Part shown: in pieces, positions 9,420 to 17,128 of the stretch
Layout: each line of letters begins with the position of its first letter
How positions within the stretch are numbered: position 1 is the stretch's first letter
Assembly: GCF_030010215.1 (NCBI RefSeq)
Contig: NZ_JASCRR010000004.1
Location: 364,129 to 428,128, forward strand
DNA from: Tianweitania sp. UT-5YL-CI-8
GTDB taxonomy: Bacteria; Pseudomonadota; Alphaproteobacteria; Rhizobiales; Rhizobiaceae
Direction: 5' to 3'
Length of the DNA: 64,000 nt
Notes under the pieces: generated by a model
Seen by the model: only the letters and a program-made list of their open reading frames with translations
Told to the model about the DNA's origin: nothing
Databases searched by the model: none
Made by a program: the position numbers and the translations under genes

Positions 9420-10007
9420 TTATTCTGCCGCGGCCTTGACGGCGGCAGCTGCTTCGGACTTGTCGACCGTGCCGCCAACCAGCGACTGGACGATGGCCGA
9501 AGCGGTTTCTTCCGCGATAGCGCCGACGCCGCTCATGGCCGAAGCCTTGATCCCGGCGATGCGTTCTTCGGCGGCTGCGAGTTTCTGGTCGAGACCAGCC
9601 TCTACTTCCTTGCGCTTGGCTTCCGCTTCGGCCTTGGCGGCATTGCTCGCCTCGTTGCCGATCGCGTTGGCCTTGGCCTTGGCCTCTGCAAGCTCCTGCT
9701 CGTAAGCGGCCACGGCGGCGTCCGCCTCGGCCTTCATGCGGGCTGCCTGATCGAGATCCTGAGCGATGCGGTCGCGCCGCACCTCCAGGATACCGCCGAT
9801 GCGCGGCAGGGCCACATTCTTGAGGAATAGGTAGAACAAGCCGAAGCTGATGGCGAGCCACAGGAGCTGCGAGGCATAGGTGGAGGTGTCGAAGGGCGGG
9901 AAAACGCCCTGCGCCGCGCCGTGTTCGGCCGCCACCTCAGTGTGAGCAGCACCCTCAGCCGGAGCTGGAGTTGCCTCTTGGGCATAAGCCGTTGTCACAA
10001 ACATCAC
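9420..10007 (-). CDS. atpF2: F0F1 ATP synthase subunit b'
   Basis: The second peripheral-stalk subunit, which pairs with subunit b as in photosynthetic and other alphaproteobacteria. The 195-residue protein has an N-terminal stretch ([18 protein letters not shown]) longer than that of b, one membrane helix ([16 protein letters not shown]) and a long Ala/Glu/Lys coiled coil. It lies 11 bases upstream of atpF and follows atpE, the usual order. Confidence 0.93.
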   Translation of the reverse strand: MMFVTTAYAQEATPAPAEGAAHTEVAAEHGAAQGVFPPFDTSTYASQLLWLAISFGLFYLFLKNVALPRIGGILEVRRDRIAQDLDQAARMKAEADAAVAAYEQELAEAKAKANAIGNEASNAAKAEAEAKRKEVEAGLDQKLAAAEERIAGIKASAMSGVGAIAEETASAIVQSLVGGTVDKSEAAAAVKAAAE

Positions 10008-10065
10008 AGTCCCCTGTCCAACATAACCGGCCGCCAGATGCGGCCGGCTTCAACGCCTGCTTGTC

Positions 10066-10293
10066 TTAGACTGCGAAGAGCAGCAGCAGGGCGATGAGCA
10101 GCGAGAAGATGCCCAGAGCTTCCGTCACAGCGAAGCCGAACACCAGGCGGCCGAACTGGCCGTCAGCTGCCGACGGGTTGCGGAGGGCGCCCGACAGGTA
10201 GCTGCCGAAGATGTTGCCCAGGCCGAGAGCCGTACCAGCCATGCCAAAGCATGCGAGACCGGCGCCGATATACTTTGCTGCTTCTGCTTCCAT
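10066..10293 (-). CDS. atpE: F0F1 ATP synthase subunit c
   Basis: Proteolipid of the rotor ring. The 75-residue protein forms a helical hairpin with a polar loop (RNPSAADGQ) and the proton-binding carboxylate at E58 ([13 protein letters not shown]). The ATG at 10293 is used because AAGGAG sits just upstream and it gives the standard [10 protein letters not shown] start. The frame also runs open 54 bases further, which I regard as non-coding. Confidence 0.96.
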   Translation of the reverse strand: MEAEAAKYIGAGLACFGMAGTALGLGNIFGSYLSGALRNPSAADGQFGRLVFGFAVTEALGIFSLLIALLLLFAV

Positions 10294-10367
10294 TTCCAAA
10301 ACTCCTTCGTGGAACTGTTGCGATATCGTTGGAGCGCGGCGAACCATTCGCCGGCCCCGGGTGGTGA

Positions 10368-11117
10368 TCAGTGTCCGGGGTGGACCGCGTCGTTGAGATA
10401 CATGCAGGTGAGAACGGCAAAGACATAGGCCTGCAGGAACGCGACCAGGAACTCCAGGCCGGTGATGGCAACCGTCATCAACAGCGGGAGGATGGCGCCA
10501 ACCACGCCGATCGCCCCAAAGGCGCTCAGCGACGTGACGAAGCCAGCAAAGACTTTCAGCGTGATGTGACCCGCCAACATGTTGGCGAACAGACGGACCG
10601 AAAGGCTGACCGGACGGGAGAGGAAGGAGATGACCTCGATGATCACCACCAACGGCACCAACAGAGCGGGAATACCACTCGGCACGAACAATTTGAGGAA
10701 GCCAAAGCCGTGCTTGAGGAAGCCGTAGACGATTACAGTTCCGATCACCAGCAGCGCCAACGCGAAGGTGACGATGATCTGGCTGGTGATGGTGTAGAAG
10801 TAAGGGAACAGGCCAAGCAGGTTGGCCACGAGCACAAACATGAACAGGGAGAACACCAGCGGGAAGAACTTCATTCCCTTGGAGCCGGCGGAGTCGCGCA
10901 GCATGGAGGCGACGAACTCATAAGACATTTCGGAGATCGACTGCAGCCGTCCTGGCACGAGGCCGCGGCTGGAGGTCGTCATGTAGAGGAACGCACCCGT
11001 CGCAACCGCGGTCGCGACCATGAAGGCCGAAGCGTTGGTGAAGGAGAGATCGAGACCGCCGACCTCAATCGGAATCCATTTCGCGATCTGGAACTGATGG
11101 ATCGGATCGTTGGCCAC
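10368..11117 (-). CDS. atpB: F0F1 ATP synthase subunit a
   Basis: Stator subunit that forms the proton half-channels next to the c ring. The 249-residue multi-pass membrane protein carries the essential arginine in [14 protein letters not shown] and the conserved NLLGLFPYF and [14 protein letters not shown] segments. It is the second gene of the operon, between atpI and atpE. Confidence 0.96.
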   Translation of the reverse strand: MANDPIHQFQIAKWIPIEVGGLDLSFTNASAFMVATAVATGAFLYMTTSSRGLVPGRLQSISEMSYEFVASMLRDSAGSKGMKFFPLVFSLFMFVLVANLLGLFPYFYTITSQIIVTFALALLVIGTVIVYGFLKHGFGFLKLFVPSGIPALLVPLVVIIEVISFLSRPVSLSVRLFANMLAGHITLKVFAGFVTSLSAFGAIGVVGAILPLLMTVAITGLEFLVAFLQAYVFAVLTCMYLNDAVHPGH

Positions 11118-11158
11118 GATGGCGCCCCTTCAAAACAATTTACGTCTTGCGACGCAGT

Positions 11159-11557
11159 TCACTTCCTGTCCGGCAGATCAGGAGGCCTGACGCCGGACTC
11201 TGAAACCATGCCTGCGGACCGCAGGACATTGAGGACGCCGGCGCAAAAGCCCAGCAGAAGGAAAACAATCAGCCCCCAGGGCGACGTGCCCGCGAAACGA
11301 TCGATGAACCAGCCCAGCCCGGCCCCGATGACGATGCCGGCAATGAATTCGCTCGAAAGCTTCATCGCCTGGCCGTAACCGGAGGAGCGCGACGGCTGGC
11401 CGTCTCTTTCCCCCTCGGCTGCCGCTGGACGGCTCTTGGCAAGTTTTGCCTCGAGTTCGAACCTGCGGCGTTCGAGATCCTCGTCACGAAACGCACTGTC
11501 GACTGGCCTTCCGGGCTCGGTCTTGCCGGTCTCGTCTGGCCGTTTAGACTTGGCCAT
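11159..11557 (-). CDS. atpI: ATP synthase accessory protein AtpI (AtpI/AtpZ family)
   Basis: Small membrane protein that begins the F0 operon and is thought to help c-ring assembly or Mg2+ supply. The 132 residues comprise a charged N-terminal half and two membrane segments (FIAGIVIGAGLGWFIDRF, WGLIVFLLLGFCAGVLNV). The gene starts about 50 bases downstream of the predicted transcription start. Confidence 0.85.
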   Translation of the reverse strand: MAKSKRPDETGKTEPGRPVDSAFRDEDLERRRFELEAKLAKSRPAAAEGERDGQPSRSSGYGQAMKLSSEFIAGIVIGAGLGWFIDRFAGTSPWGLIVFLLLGFCAGVLNVLRSAGMVSESGVRPPDLPDRK

Positions 11558-11613
11558 CCCAACCTCCCTGCCCGGTGGGAACGTCGTGTTCCTTCCGCTT
11601 CAAAGTCGCCGGC

Positions 11614-11642
11614 AACATAGTTAGAGGGCCTGCCCCCGTCAA
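11614..11642 (-). promoter_or_regulatory. predicted promoter of atpIBEF2F
   Basis: Read leftward: -35 TTGACG (11642-11637), 17-base spacer, -10 TATGTT (11619-11614). This places the start of transcription about 50 bases before atpI. Assigned by motif and spacing alone. Confidence 0.6.
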
Positions 11643-11801
11643 GCCGGGCAGACCCTGTTAATTCCAAGTATTTTCTTGTTTTATTTCATGTATTTAGCGC
11701 GGTGCGACATCCTGCCCGCCCTTCATCGGGCTTCGTCATGTCCGAATCCGGCCCCGCACGACTTCATACAAACGCTATCACGGTGAGAATCCCCTGACCG
11801 A

Positions 11802-12986
11802 TCAGCTCCAGCCGCCGCCATAGGTGCGGTAGAAGATGTGAAGGCCGATCTTGTTCATCTTTTCCATGGTGCGCGACCAACGCGGATTGACGTAGGTGGC
11901 GTGGTAGTGGGTTGCCGAAGCGACTTCGGGGATGAAGATTTTGCCGGCTGTGACCGCGAGCGCGATGTCCTTGGCGACCTTGAACCGGGACGGCTCGGTG
12001 ATGATATCGCGGATGCCGTCGCAAGCGAAGGAGAACTGGCACCGGTTGCGCCAGCCGTCGTTCTGATAAACGACGCCGCAGATCGTGTCCGGATAGGTCG
12101 GGTTGCGGACGCGGTTGAGCACGACCTGCGCGACCGCCGCCTGCCCTTTCAGCAGTTCGCCGCGCGCCTCGAAGTAAATGGCGATGGCGAGACATTGCTG
12201 CTCGGGCGCCGTGAACACCGCCGCCGGCAGCGGCTTGCTCATCCAGGCATGGTCGCCGGGGGCCACCGGCGGGACGAACCGGCCGGCATTCGGATCTTCT
12301 TCCTTCAGCAGAGCCTCGAAAGGCGAAGCCCTCGCATAGTCCGGACTGGACGGCCCATAGGCGGTCGCCAGAATATCAGGGGTGGTGTTGGTGACGAGAT
12401 CGGCCAGCATCGTCGGCACGCCGCTCACCGGGCTCGGCGCCTCATTAATATAGAATGTGGAGGCGACCTCCACCTCCTTGCCGCGAATTTCGGGTTCGGC
12501 AAACGTCATCTTCAGCTCACCGTCCAGCGTCGGCCGCAGCATGCTGGTGCGTTGGAAGATCGAGCCGGCGGTGAAATTCTTGGGCGGCGCGACAGGCGTG
12601 ATGTGGACGATTCGGCCCTTCTTCTCGGAGCGGGCGACGCGTGCCTCATCGGGAATGGCGCTGGCCTCGCCCTTCTTGCCGGTGAAGGCGACCGTGCCGA
12701 CGCCGGGGAGTTCGACGCCCGCCCCCGAGATCGAGCCGGTGGGAAGGTCGCCGTCGCGGAATTGCATCTGCGCCTGATGCACCGAACCGGCCGCGGAGCG
12801 CTCAACATAGGCGTGCCATCGGTCGCCCTTGCCTTCCAGGCCCGAAATCAGGCTCGTCATGTCCTGATAGGCTGCGACGGTGGGAAAGCCGATCCAGATG
12901 CCCAGGCCGATCACCAGCGGCGCGACAAACGAACGCTTCACATCAGCGGCGACGGCGAAACGCCGCTTTACAACTCGTCGATGCAC
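11802..12986 (-). CDS. SleB-type cell wall hydrolase
   Basis: Peptidoglycan hydrolase of the SleB/Hydrolase_2 family. The catalytic domain occupies the last 150 residues and shows AIAIYFEARGE, VAQVVLNRVRNPTYPDTICG, CQFSFACDG and THYHATYVNPRW, all typical of the family; the glutamate in EARGE is the expected catalytic residue. The N-terminal part has a membrane segment (FVAPLVIGLGIWIGFPTVAAY) and a long extracytoplasmic spacer. The GTG at 12986 is preferred because GGAGAG lies just before it; a GTG at 13016 is possible. This is the last recognisable host gene before the prophage. Confidence 0.85.
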   Translation of the reverse strand: MHRRVVKRRFAVAADVKRSFVAPLVIGLGIWIGFPTVAAYQDMTSLISGLEGKGDRWHAYVERSAAGSVHQAQMQFRDGDLPTGSISGAGVELPGVGTVAFTGKKGEASAIPDEARVARSEKKGRIVHITPVAPPKNFTAGSIFQRTSMLRPTLDGELKMTFAEPEIRGKEVEVASTFYINEAPSPVSGVPTMLADLVTNTTPDILATAYGPSSPDYARASPFEALLKEEDPNAGRFVPPVAPGDHAWMSKPLPAAVFTAPEQQCLAIAIYFEARGELLKGQAAVAQVVLNRVRNPTYPDTICGVVYQNDGWRNRCQFSFACDGIRDIITEPSRFKVAKDIALAVTAGKIFIPEVASATHYHATYVNPRWSRTMEKMNKIGLHIFYRTYGGGWS

Positions 12987-13170
12987 TGGACTCTCCGGAC
13001 GCTTACTGAATCTCACCGGAGAAAAAATGAAGCATTAACCTTGATGGATTGTTAACAACAGAACACTTTAGTACCTGATTTTGTTAACGTTTTCGTAACT
13101 ATTGCCCGCACCTTGACGCAAGGCGGCACCGTTGAAAGTAAAGGGAAAACCCGAGCGAGCCCCGCACCGT

Positions 13171-13509
13171 TCACCGCCCCTTCGCCCTCTCATAAGGGTT
13201 CACGCTGCGCTCTTGCCGAGGCCAACATGAATGCTCTGCGGTTAGAGCTTGGTGGATGAAGGTGAGGTTCTTGTCGGGCCGACCAGCCTCCCTGCACCTG
13301 GGGCAGTAATACACCTTGACCAGATCGTCATGACCGCAGGGAGCGTCCAGTCCGAACCGCTTGGCGTAGGAGACGAGGTTGATCCGGGCTTTGTGGCCGC
13401 ATCCCTTGGTGTGGCAGAACGCCTCGATCTCATGGCCCAGCGCCAGGGTTTTGCCGACCGTATCGATGGTCAGCGGGTATGTGATGGGAGGGAGCTTGAA
13501 CCGGGCCAT
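13171..13509 (-). CDS. phage protein with zinc-binding-type cysteine pairs
   Basis: A 112-residue protein. FCHTKGCGHKA, APCGHDD and YYCPRCREAG supply several CxxC/CxxH pairs, so it probably binds zinc. It is the last gene of the leftward late region, beyond the lysis genes. Its role is unknown; small zinc-ribbon proteins at phage ends are often DNA- or RNA-binding. Confidence 0.6.
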   Translation of the reverse strand: MARFKLPPITYPLTIDTVGKTLALGHEIEAFCHTKGCGHKARINLVSYAKRFGLDAPCGHDDLVKVYYCPRCREAGRPDKNLTFIHQALTAEHSCWPRQERSVNPYERAKGR

Positions 13510-13541
13510 GCAAACGAATTAGGAACGCGGGTGGCGGGGAG

Positions 13542-14150
13542 TCAAGGCGTGAGCGCTGCCCGCCTCTCCCGCTCCAGCCTGTCCAACCGTTCGCGCATGT
13601 CCATCATCGCGTCACGCTGCCCATAGACGCTGCCTTGAGCCTGCTTGAGTTCGTCAAGCTGCCGTTGCTTCTCTCGCATCTGGTCGTCATAGGAGAGGAA
13701 CACGCGGTCCAACTCCTCGCGGGGAACCATCTGTGAGCGAAGGTCTGTCAGGTCGCGGTCGGCGCGACTTCTGTCCTCGGCTCCTCGCGCCTGTCTCCAG
13801 TCCATCTCTTGGCGTGTGATGGTGTTGGCAACGGATGTCTTGAGGTCGGTGGTGGCCTCGCGGATTGGCATGTAGGCCAGACCGCCAATAGCCACGACCG
13901 CCGCGAGCATCACCGATAGGGCTTGCCATTGCGGCTTGTTCTTTTCGGCGATGGTCGCGGACAGCGCTTGGATAGAGGCCCGTGTCTCGTTGGTGAAAGA
14001 GGCGAATGAGCTTTCGATCTGCCGAAAGCCAACGCGCATCTCGTTTTCTAGATCGGTCTGCCGCCTGTTGAGATTGGTGACGCGCTCGCCAAGCTGGGCT
14101 TGTGCAGCATCGATGTACTGGCGATCCAGTTCACCGTTGGAATTGGGCAT
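13542..14150 (-). CDS. coiled-coil membrane protein of the lysis module (spanin or holin accessory candidate)
   Basis: A 202-residue protein with a coiled-coil N-terminal half, one membrane segment near residues 76-95 (LSVMLAAVVAIGGLAYM) and a second long charged coiled coil at the C-terminus. Its position directly downstream of the holin and endolysin candidates suggests a lysis role. Topology alone does not separate a spanin from a holin regulator. Confidence 0.5.
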   Translation of the reverse strand: MPNSNGELDRQYIDAAQAQLGERVTNLNRRQTDLENEMRVGFRQIESSFASFTNETRASIQALSATIAEKNKPQWQALSVMLAAVVAIGGLAYMPIREATTDLKTSVANTITRQEMDWRQARGAEDRSRADRDLTDLRSQMVPREELDRVFLSYDDQMREKQRQLDELKQAQGSVYGQRDAMMDMRERLDRLERERRAALTP

Positions 14151-14180
14151 GGCGGCTACGCCTCCGTTACAATGCGAGGC

Positions 14181-14555
14181 TTACGCCTTTTTGCCAGGGA
14201 CCAAGATATCAGGAACGCCCGGAGGCGTGATGATTTCCACCGGCGCGGAAGGCGCCAACTTTTCGTCAATCAGCTTCGCGGCTTCTGCTGCCTTGTTCGA
14301 TGACGACTTGAACACGGCACGATAGATCGACATGCCTGCCGCCATGAGAAGGCCTAGCGCGCCCATGATAGCCGGCCACTGCCCGGAAATCGCTTCGACG
14401 GTGCGCTTGAGTTCCTCCACCTGTTCGGGGGTGAGGACGCCGAATGTGCCAAGAAGGCCAATCAGCACGCCCACCATGATGAACACGTCTCGGAAGACAG
14501 TGCCGGTCGCCGTGGCAGTCGTGAGGGGTTTCAGGAGCTTGTCAAACATGGTCAT
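14181..14555 (-). CDS. holin-like protein
   Basis: A 124-residue protein with two membrane segments (VFIMVGVLIGLLGTFGVL and WPAIMGALGLLMAAGMSIY) and a hydrophilic Lys/Pro-rich tail. It overlaps the endolysin gene by 4 bases, the usual holin-endolysin linkage. Two-helix topology fits a class II or pinholin-type holin. The assignment rests on topology and position, not on a motif. Confidence 0.6.
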   Translation of the reverse strand: MTMFDKLLKPLTTATATGTVFRDVFIMVGVLIGLLGTFGVLTPEQVEELKRTVEAISGQWPAIMGALGLLMAAGMSIYRAVFKSSSNKAAEAAKLIDEKLAPSAPVEIITPPGVPDILVPGKKA

Positions 14556-15283
14556 GCCTTTCGGGGAAAGAGGTATGCGATGAGGGAGGCCCAGAAGCCG
14601 GAAGGCTCAGGGATGGAGATGACCGGATCGGCCTTTTTGGGCTCGGAAGCCTTGGGAATGCTGGGTTCCGGGGTGGTGACCGGAATGGGCTTCGGTGTGG
14701 GTAAAACCTTCGGTGCCATGCCGAAGTAGCCGGCAGCCCGCAGCGCCGTCTCGAACGCTTTGGCGTAGCCCGCAATGAGGTCTTTCTTGTCGGTCCCGTT
14801 GATGATCCGGCGGGCATTCGCATAGTCCGCCTTATCGCCGTCGATGTAGTCGGACAGCTTCTTGCCGGTGAACCAGCCTTCGGCCATGCCGAGGAACATG
14901 ATCTGTGCAGCTAGGCGCGGGTCCATGGCGCGCTCGGGATAGCGAACGAAGTCGACACCCAGCTTCTTGCCGGCCTTCGCGTAGTTCGCGAGCCACGTCA
15001 GTTGCACATAGCCACGGCCATAATAAACTTGGTTGTCGGGACCGGCAGGAATGCCGTACTTACGGCCCTTGCCCTTCCCGTACTCGGCAATAGGCTGCAT
15101 GGTGTGGGCGGTCTCATGGTAGGCCGTGGCAAGGATGTAGGCGAGATGCCGGAGCGGAACGCCCCTCGCCTGGGCTTCGTCAAGAATGGCCTCTGTGCCA
15201 GATACCTGCCCCTGTGACAGGCTCGTGCCAAATACGCCGGAGCCACGCGCGCGCAGCCCCGCGAAGAACTTCGCGCGATCCAT
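14552..15283 (-). CDS. endolysin, GH19 chitinase-like lysozyme
   Basis: Cleaves peptidoglycan glycan strands during lysis. The catalytic domain (residues about 1-190) has YILATAYHETAHTMQPIAEYG with E57 as the probable acid, followed by YYGRGYVQLTWLANY, both hallmarks of phage GH19-type lysozymes. A Pro/Lys-rich linker leads to a short hydrophobic C-terminus (GFWASLIAYLF) that could tether it to the membrane, an unusual addition. It overlaps the holin by 4 bases. Confidence 0.75.
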   Translation of the reverse strand: MDRAKFFAGLRARGSGVFGTSLSQGQVSGTEAILDEAQARGVPLRHLAYILATAYHETAHTMQPIAEYGKGKGRKYGIPAGPDNQVYYGRGYVQLTWLANYAKAGKKLGVDFVRYPERAMDPRLAAQIMFLGMAEGWFTGKKLSDYIDGDKADYANARRIINGTDKKDLIAGYAKAFETALRAAGYFGMAPKVLPTPKPIPVTTPEPSIPKASEPKKADPVISIPEPSGFWASLIAYLFPRKA

Positions 15284-15303
15284 TGGTTTTCCTTTCGGAT
15301 ATG

Positions 15304-15330
15304 AAAAAGGCGACCACTTGGGCCGCCTTC
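15304..15330 (-). terminator. terminator between antirepressor and lysis genes
   Basis: Read leftward, an AAGGCG / CGCCTT stem (with further pairing inside) runs into TTTTTC. It lies between the stop codon of the antirepressor-type gene and the endolysin start. Lysis-gene transcription from upstream would need read-through. Confidence 0.6.
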
Positions 15331-15355
15331 AGTCAAAAGCTTGGGAGAATGCGTT

Positions 15356-15946
15356 CTAAGCTGCCTTGTGTGACGGATCGGCAGTTTTGATTGCCGCGAA
15401 GTCGAGCAAGTCGAACTGGCGGCTCTGCTCGATCATCGCGGGCACGGTTGGGAGGCCCAACTGAAACCAAAGCTGACCCGACGCCTTCGCGCCGAATGTC
15501 TGCCGGCATTCTGTCACCAAGCGAACCTTCGATGCATCCGGGCTTGCCGTTTCCTCGTGGTCTTCGATGACAATGGTTTCCGGCTGGTGCTTCTGACCTT
15601 TATAGAAGTGACGGAAAAGAACCGCGTAGCACTCTCGCTGATAGAGAATGACCTTCTCTTTCACCGCTTCATCCTTGATCCGGGACGAATCGATGGTGAA
15701 AAGCCATCCATTAACGAGGTCCATCTTGAGGCACACTGCCTCCTGAGAACCGCCGCGCCCGAAAGGTGTGGTCATGATAACCATACCTTCGGCTAAAATC
15801 GGGTCTCTCTTCACCCGCTGAAGCTGGGCGGACCAATCCATACCCATGCTTTCAACGATTGGTTTGAGTGCGACAAAAATGCCATCGTCGTTCTCGAAAC
15901 CGTAAAGCTGATCACCTCGAAAGTTGACTGTTACGATCTGACCCAT
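15356..15946 (-). CDS. phage antirepressor, P22_AR_N domain
   Basis: A 196-residue protein whose first 110 residues match the P22 antirepressor N-terminal domain: VNFRGDQLYGFENDDGIFVA, VESMGMDWSAQLQRVKRD and LKMDLVNGWLFTIDSSRIKD. Family members bind and inactivate phage repressors or regulate other phage switches. The C-terminal part is unassigned. It lies far from the immunity region, beside the cargo block, as ant-type genes often do. Its 5' leader contains several perfect hairpins. Confidence 0.8.
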   Translation of the reverse strand: MGQIVTVNFRGDQLYGFENDDGIFVALKPIVESMGMDWSAQLQRVKRDPILAEGMVIMTTPFGRGGSQEAVCLKMDLVNGWLFTIDSSRIKDEAVKEKVILYQRECYAVLFRHFYKGQKHQPETIVIEDHEETASPDASKVRLVTECRQTFGAKASGQLWFQLGLPTVPAMIEQSRQFDLLDFAAIKTADPSHKAA

Positions 15947-15969
15947 GATAGGGTTCCTTCTGTTGACGG

Positions 15970-16066
15970 CCCTTGCCTAAGGGACCGGGACATTTGAGAG
16001 GGGCGGCCATCCCCGGTGTCCAATCGAAGCGGCCTGCCCCTCTCATCCGTGCCTAGGCAAGCACGG
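15970..16066. promoter_or_regulatory. hairpin-rich leader upstream of the antirepressor
   Basis: Within the 333-base gap 15947-16279 are three perfect stems. They are CCCTT/AAGGG (15970-15983), the 10-bp TGAGAGGGGC/GCCCCTCTCA (15995-16004 with 16036-16045) and CCGTGC/GCACGG (16047-16066). Read leftward they would lie in the antirepressor mRNA leader. No coding frame is convincing here. Confidence 0.45.
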
Positions 16067-16279
16067 ACATTCCCCGCTAAGGGAATTCAAATCTGCTTTT
16101 GTTCTACCACAACCGTTGCCCGATCTATCGATTTGCAACCTAAACGGGCCTCGCTGTCCCCAGCAGAATGCAGTTCCCCCCAAGAATTTCTCGGCGTGAT
16201 TGCAGGGTGGTGGATTGGTGGGTGACTCGACTCAGCGTTGAGCCGGTGCTTTGATCGGCGTTTTCAACGGGAGGGTGGA

Positions 16280-16630
16280 ATGGATAACGATCTGCGCCGC
16301 ATACTTGAAGGTCTGTCGAATACGGTAGATCAGCTAAAACGCCAGATTGGCCAATTGAATGAGCGTGACCTGAAGGATCAACTCAAGAACAACATGCAAC
16401 TCTTGGGGTCCGGCATCAATCAGGCGATGATCCGCGAGATGTTCATTCTAGAGATTCTGAGGGAGAAGGGCCTACTGGAAGGCGTAGACCTTGATGCCAT
16501 CGCGGAGAAGGCAAGAGCGCGCCACGTCGAGCGCGCAACATGGGTTGGCAGCAAGAGCCGTGCCGAAGAGAACCTTAACTTTGTTCTTGCTGAGATAACC
16601 GGCGAGAAAACCGGCCCCGGTCAGGCTTAG
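16280..16630 (+). CDS. hypothetical protein, first gene of rightward cargo block
   Basis: A 116-residue mostly helical, charged protein beginning MDNDLRRILEGLSNTVDQLK. The ATG at 16280 follows a good GGGAGG site; the frame extends upstream without support. No known domain. It is the first of six rightward genes set inside the leftward late region, and its 3' end overlaps the converging small gene at 16575 by 56 bases. Confidence 0.6.
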   Translation: MDNDLRRILEGLSNTVDQLKRQIGQLNERDLKDQLKNNMQLLGSGINQAMIREMFILEILREKGLLEGVDLDAIAEKARARHVERATWVGSKSRAEENLNFVLAEITGEKTGPGQA

Positions 16631-16769
16631 GCGAGCCCATTCGCTCTTCGAACACGGCCAGAGCTTCGGTGTAGTTTTCGGCCATCAGCTTGTCGCTGTG
16701 GCCGTCATCGGCCCATGCATCGAGTTCCCGTGCCAGTTCTTCATTGGTCCATGTGCTTACGCTGTTCAT
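16575..16769 (-). CDS. small acidic hypothetical protein
   Basis: A 64-residue protein starting MNSVSTWTNEELARELDAW from the ATG at 16769, with AAGGAAAGGA upstream. It is acidic at the N-terminus and basic at the C-terminus. It overlaps the rightward gene ending at 16630 tail to tail. Function unknown. Confidence 0.45.
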   Translation of the reverse strand: MNSVSTWTNEELARELDAWADDGHSDKLMAENYTEALAVFEERMGSPKPDRGRFSRRLSQQEQS

Positions 16770-16825
16770 GGCGATTCCTTTCCTTGGGGTGGGTTGGTGG
16801 ATTAGGATCGGCCCGGGAGGGCCAG

Positions 16826-16942
16826 ATGGACGACAAACACCGCAACGAGCGGCTTGCACAGATGTTCTGCTATGCCATGATTGCATTGGCCGGCATGGGA
16901 TCGGCTATTGTCATCGCGGCGGTTTGGATGGGCTGGATATGA
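16826..16942 (+). CDS. 38-residue single-pass membrane protein
   Basis: Starts MDDKHRNERLAQMFCYAMI after a strong GGGAGG at 16815-16820. One membrane helix (FCYAMIALAGMGSAIVIAAVWMGW) fills most of it, with a charged cytoplasmic N-terminus. Function unknown. Confidence 0.55.
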   Translation: MDDKHRNERLAQMFCYAMIALAGMGSAIVIAAVWMGWI

Positions 16943-16955
16943 TGGAGGGCGCGGA

Positions 16956-17075
16956 ATGGCGAGCGGCTACGAGAAGTCAGAAGACTATGGCGGTCCGCCG
17001 TTCCGGTGGCGCGATTACACAATACCGGCGCTGATCGTCGCGGCGGTGGTCATCGGCCTGATCTGGCTCACTTGA
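16956..17075 (+). CDS. 39-residue single-pass membrane protein
   Basis: Starts MASGYEKSEDYGG after GGAGG, with a C-terminal membrane helix (YTIPALIVAAVVIGLIWL). It lies 13 bases after the previous small membrane protein and just before the glycosyltransferase. Function unknown. Confidence 0.5.
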   Translation: MASGYEKSEDYGGPPFRWRDYTIPALIVAAVVIGLIWLT

Positions 17076-17128
17076 CGCGCGGGCAGGCGCGACCTACGAC
17101 AAACTCTGTTCTCCAGAGGCGGTTGTGA

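Noticed and set aside
8929..9861. A 310-codon version of atpF
   Set aside because: The extra N-terminal part lies within the b' gene in another frame; the ATG at 9408 has a ribosome site and gives the normal subunit.
13017..13170. Left attachment site
   Set aside because: The gap must hold it or lie next to it, but with no right end in the window no core repeat can be identified.
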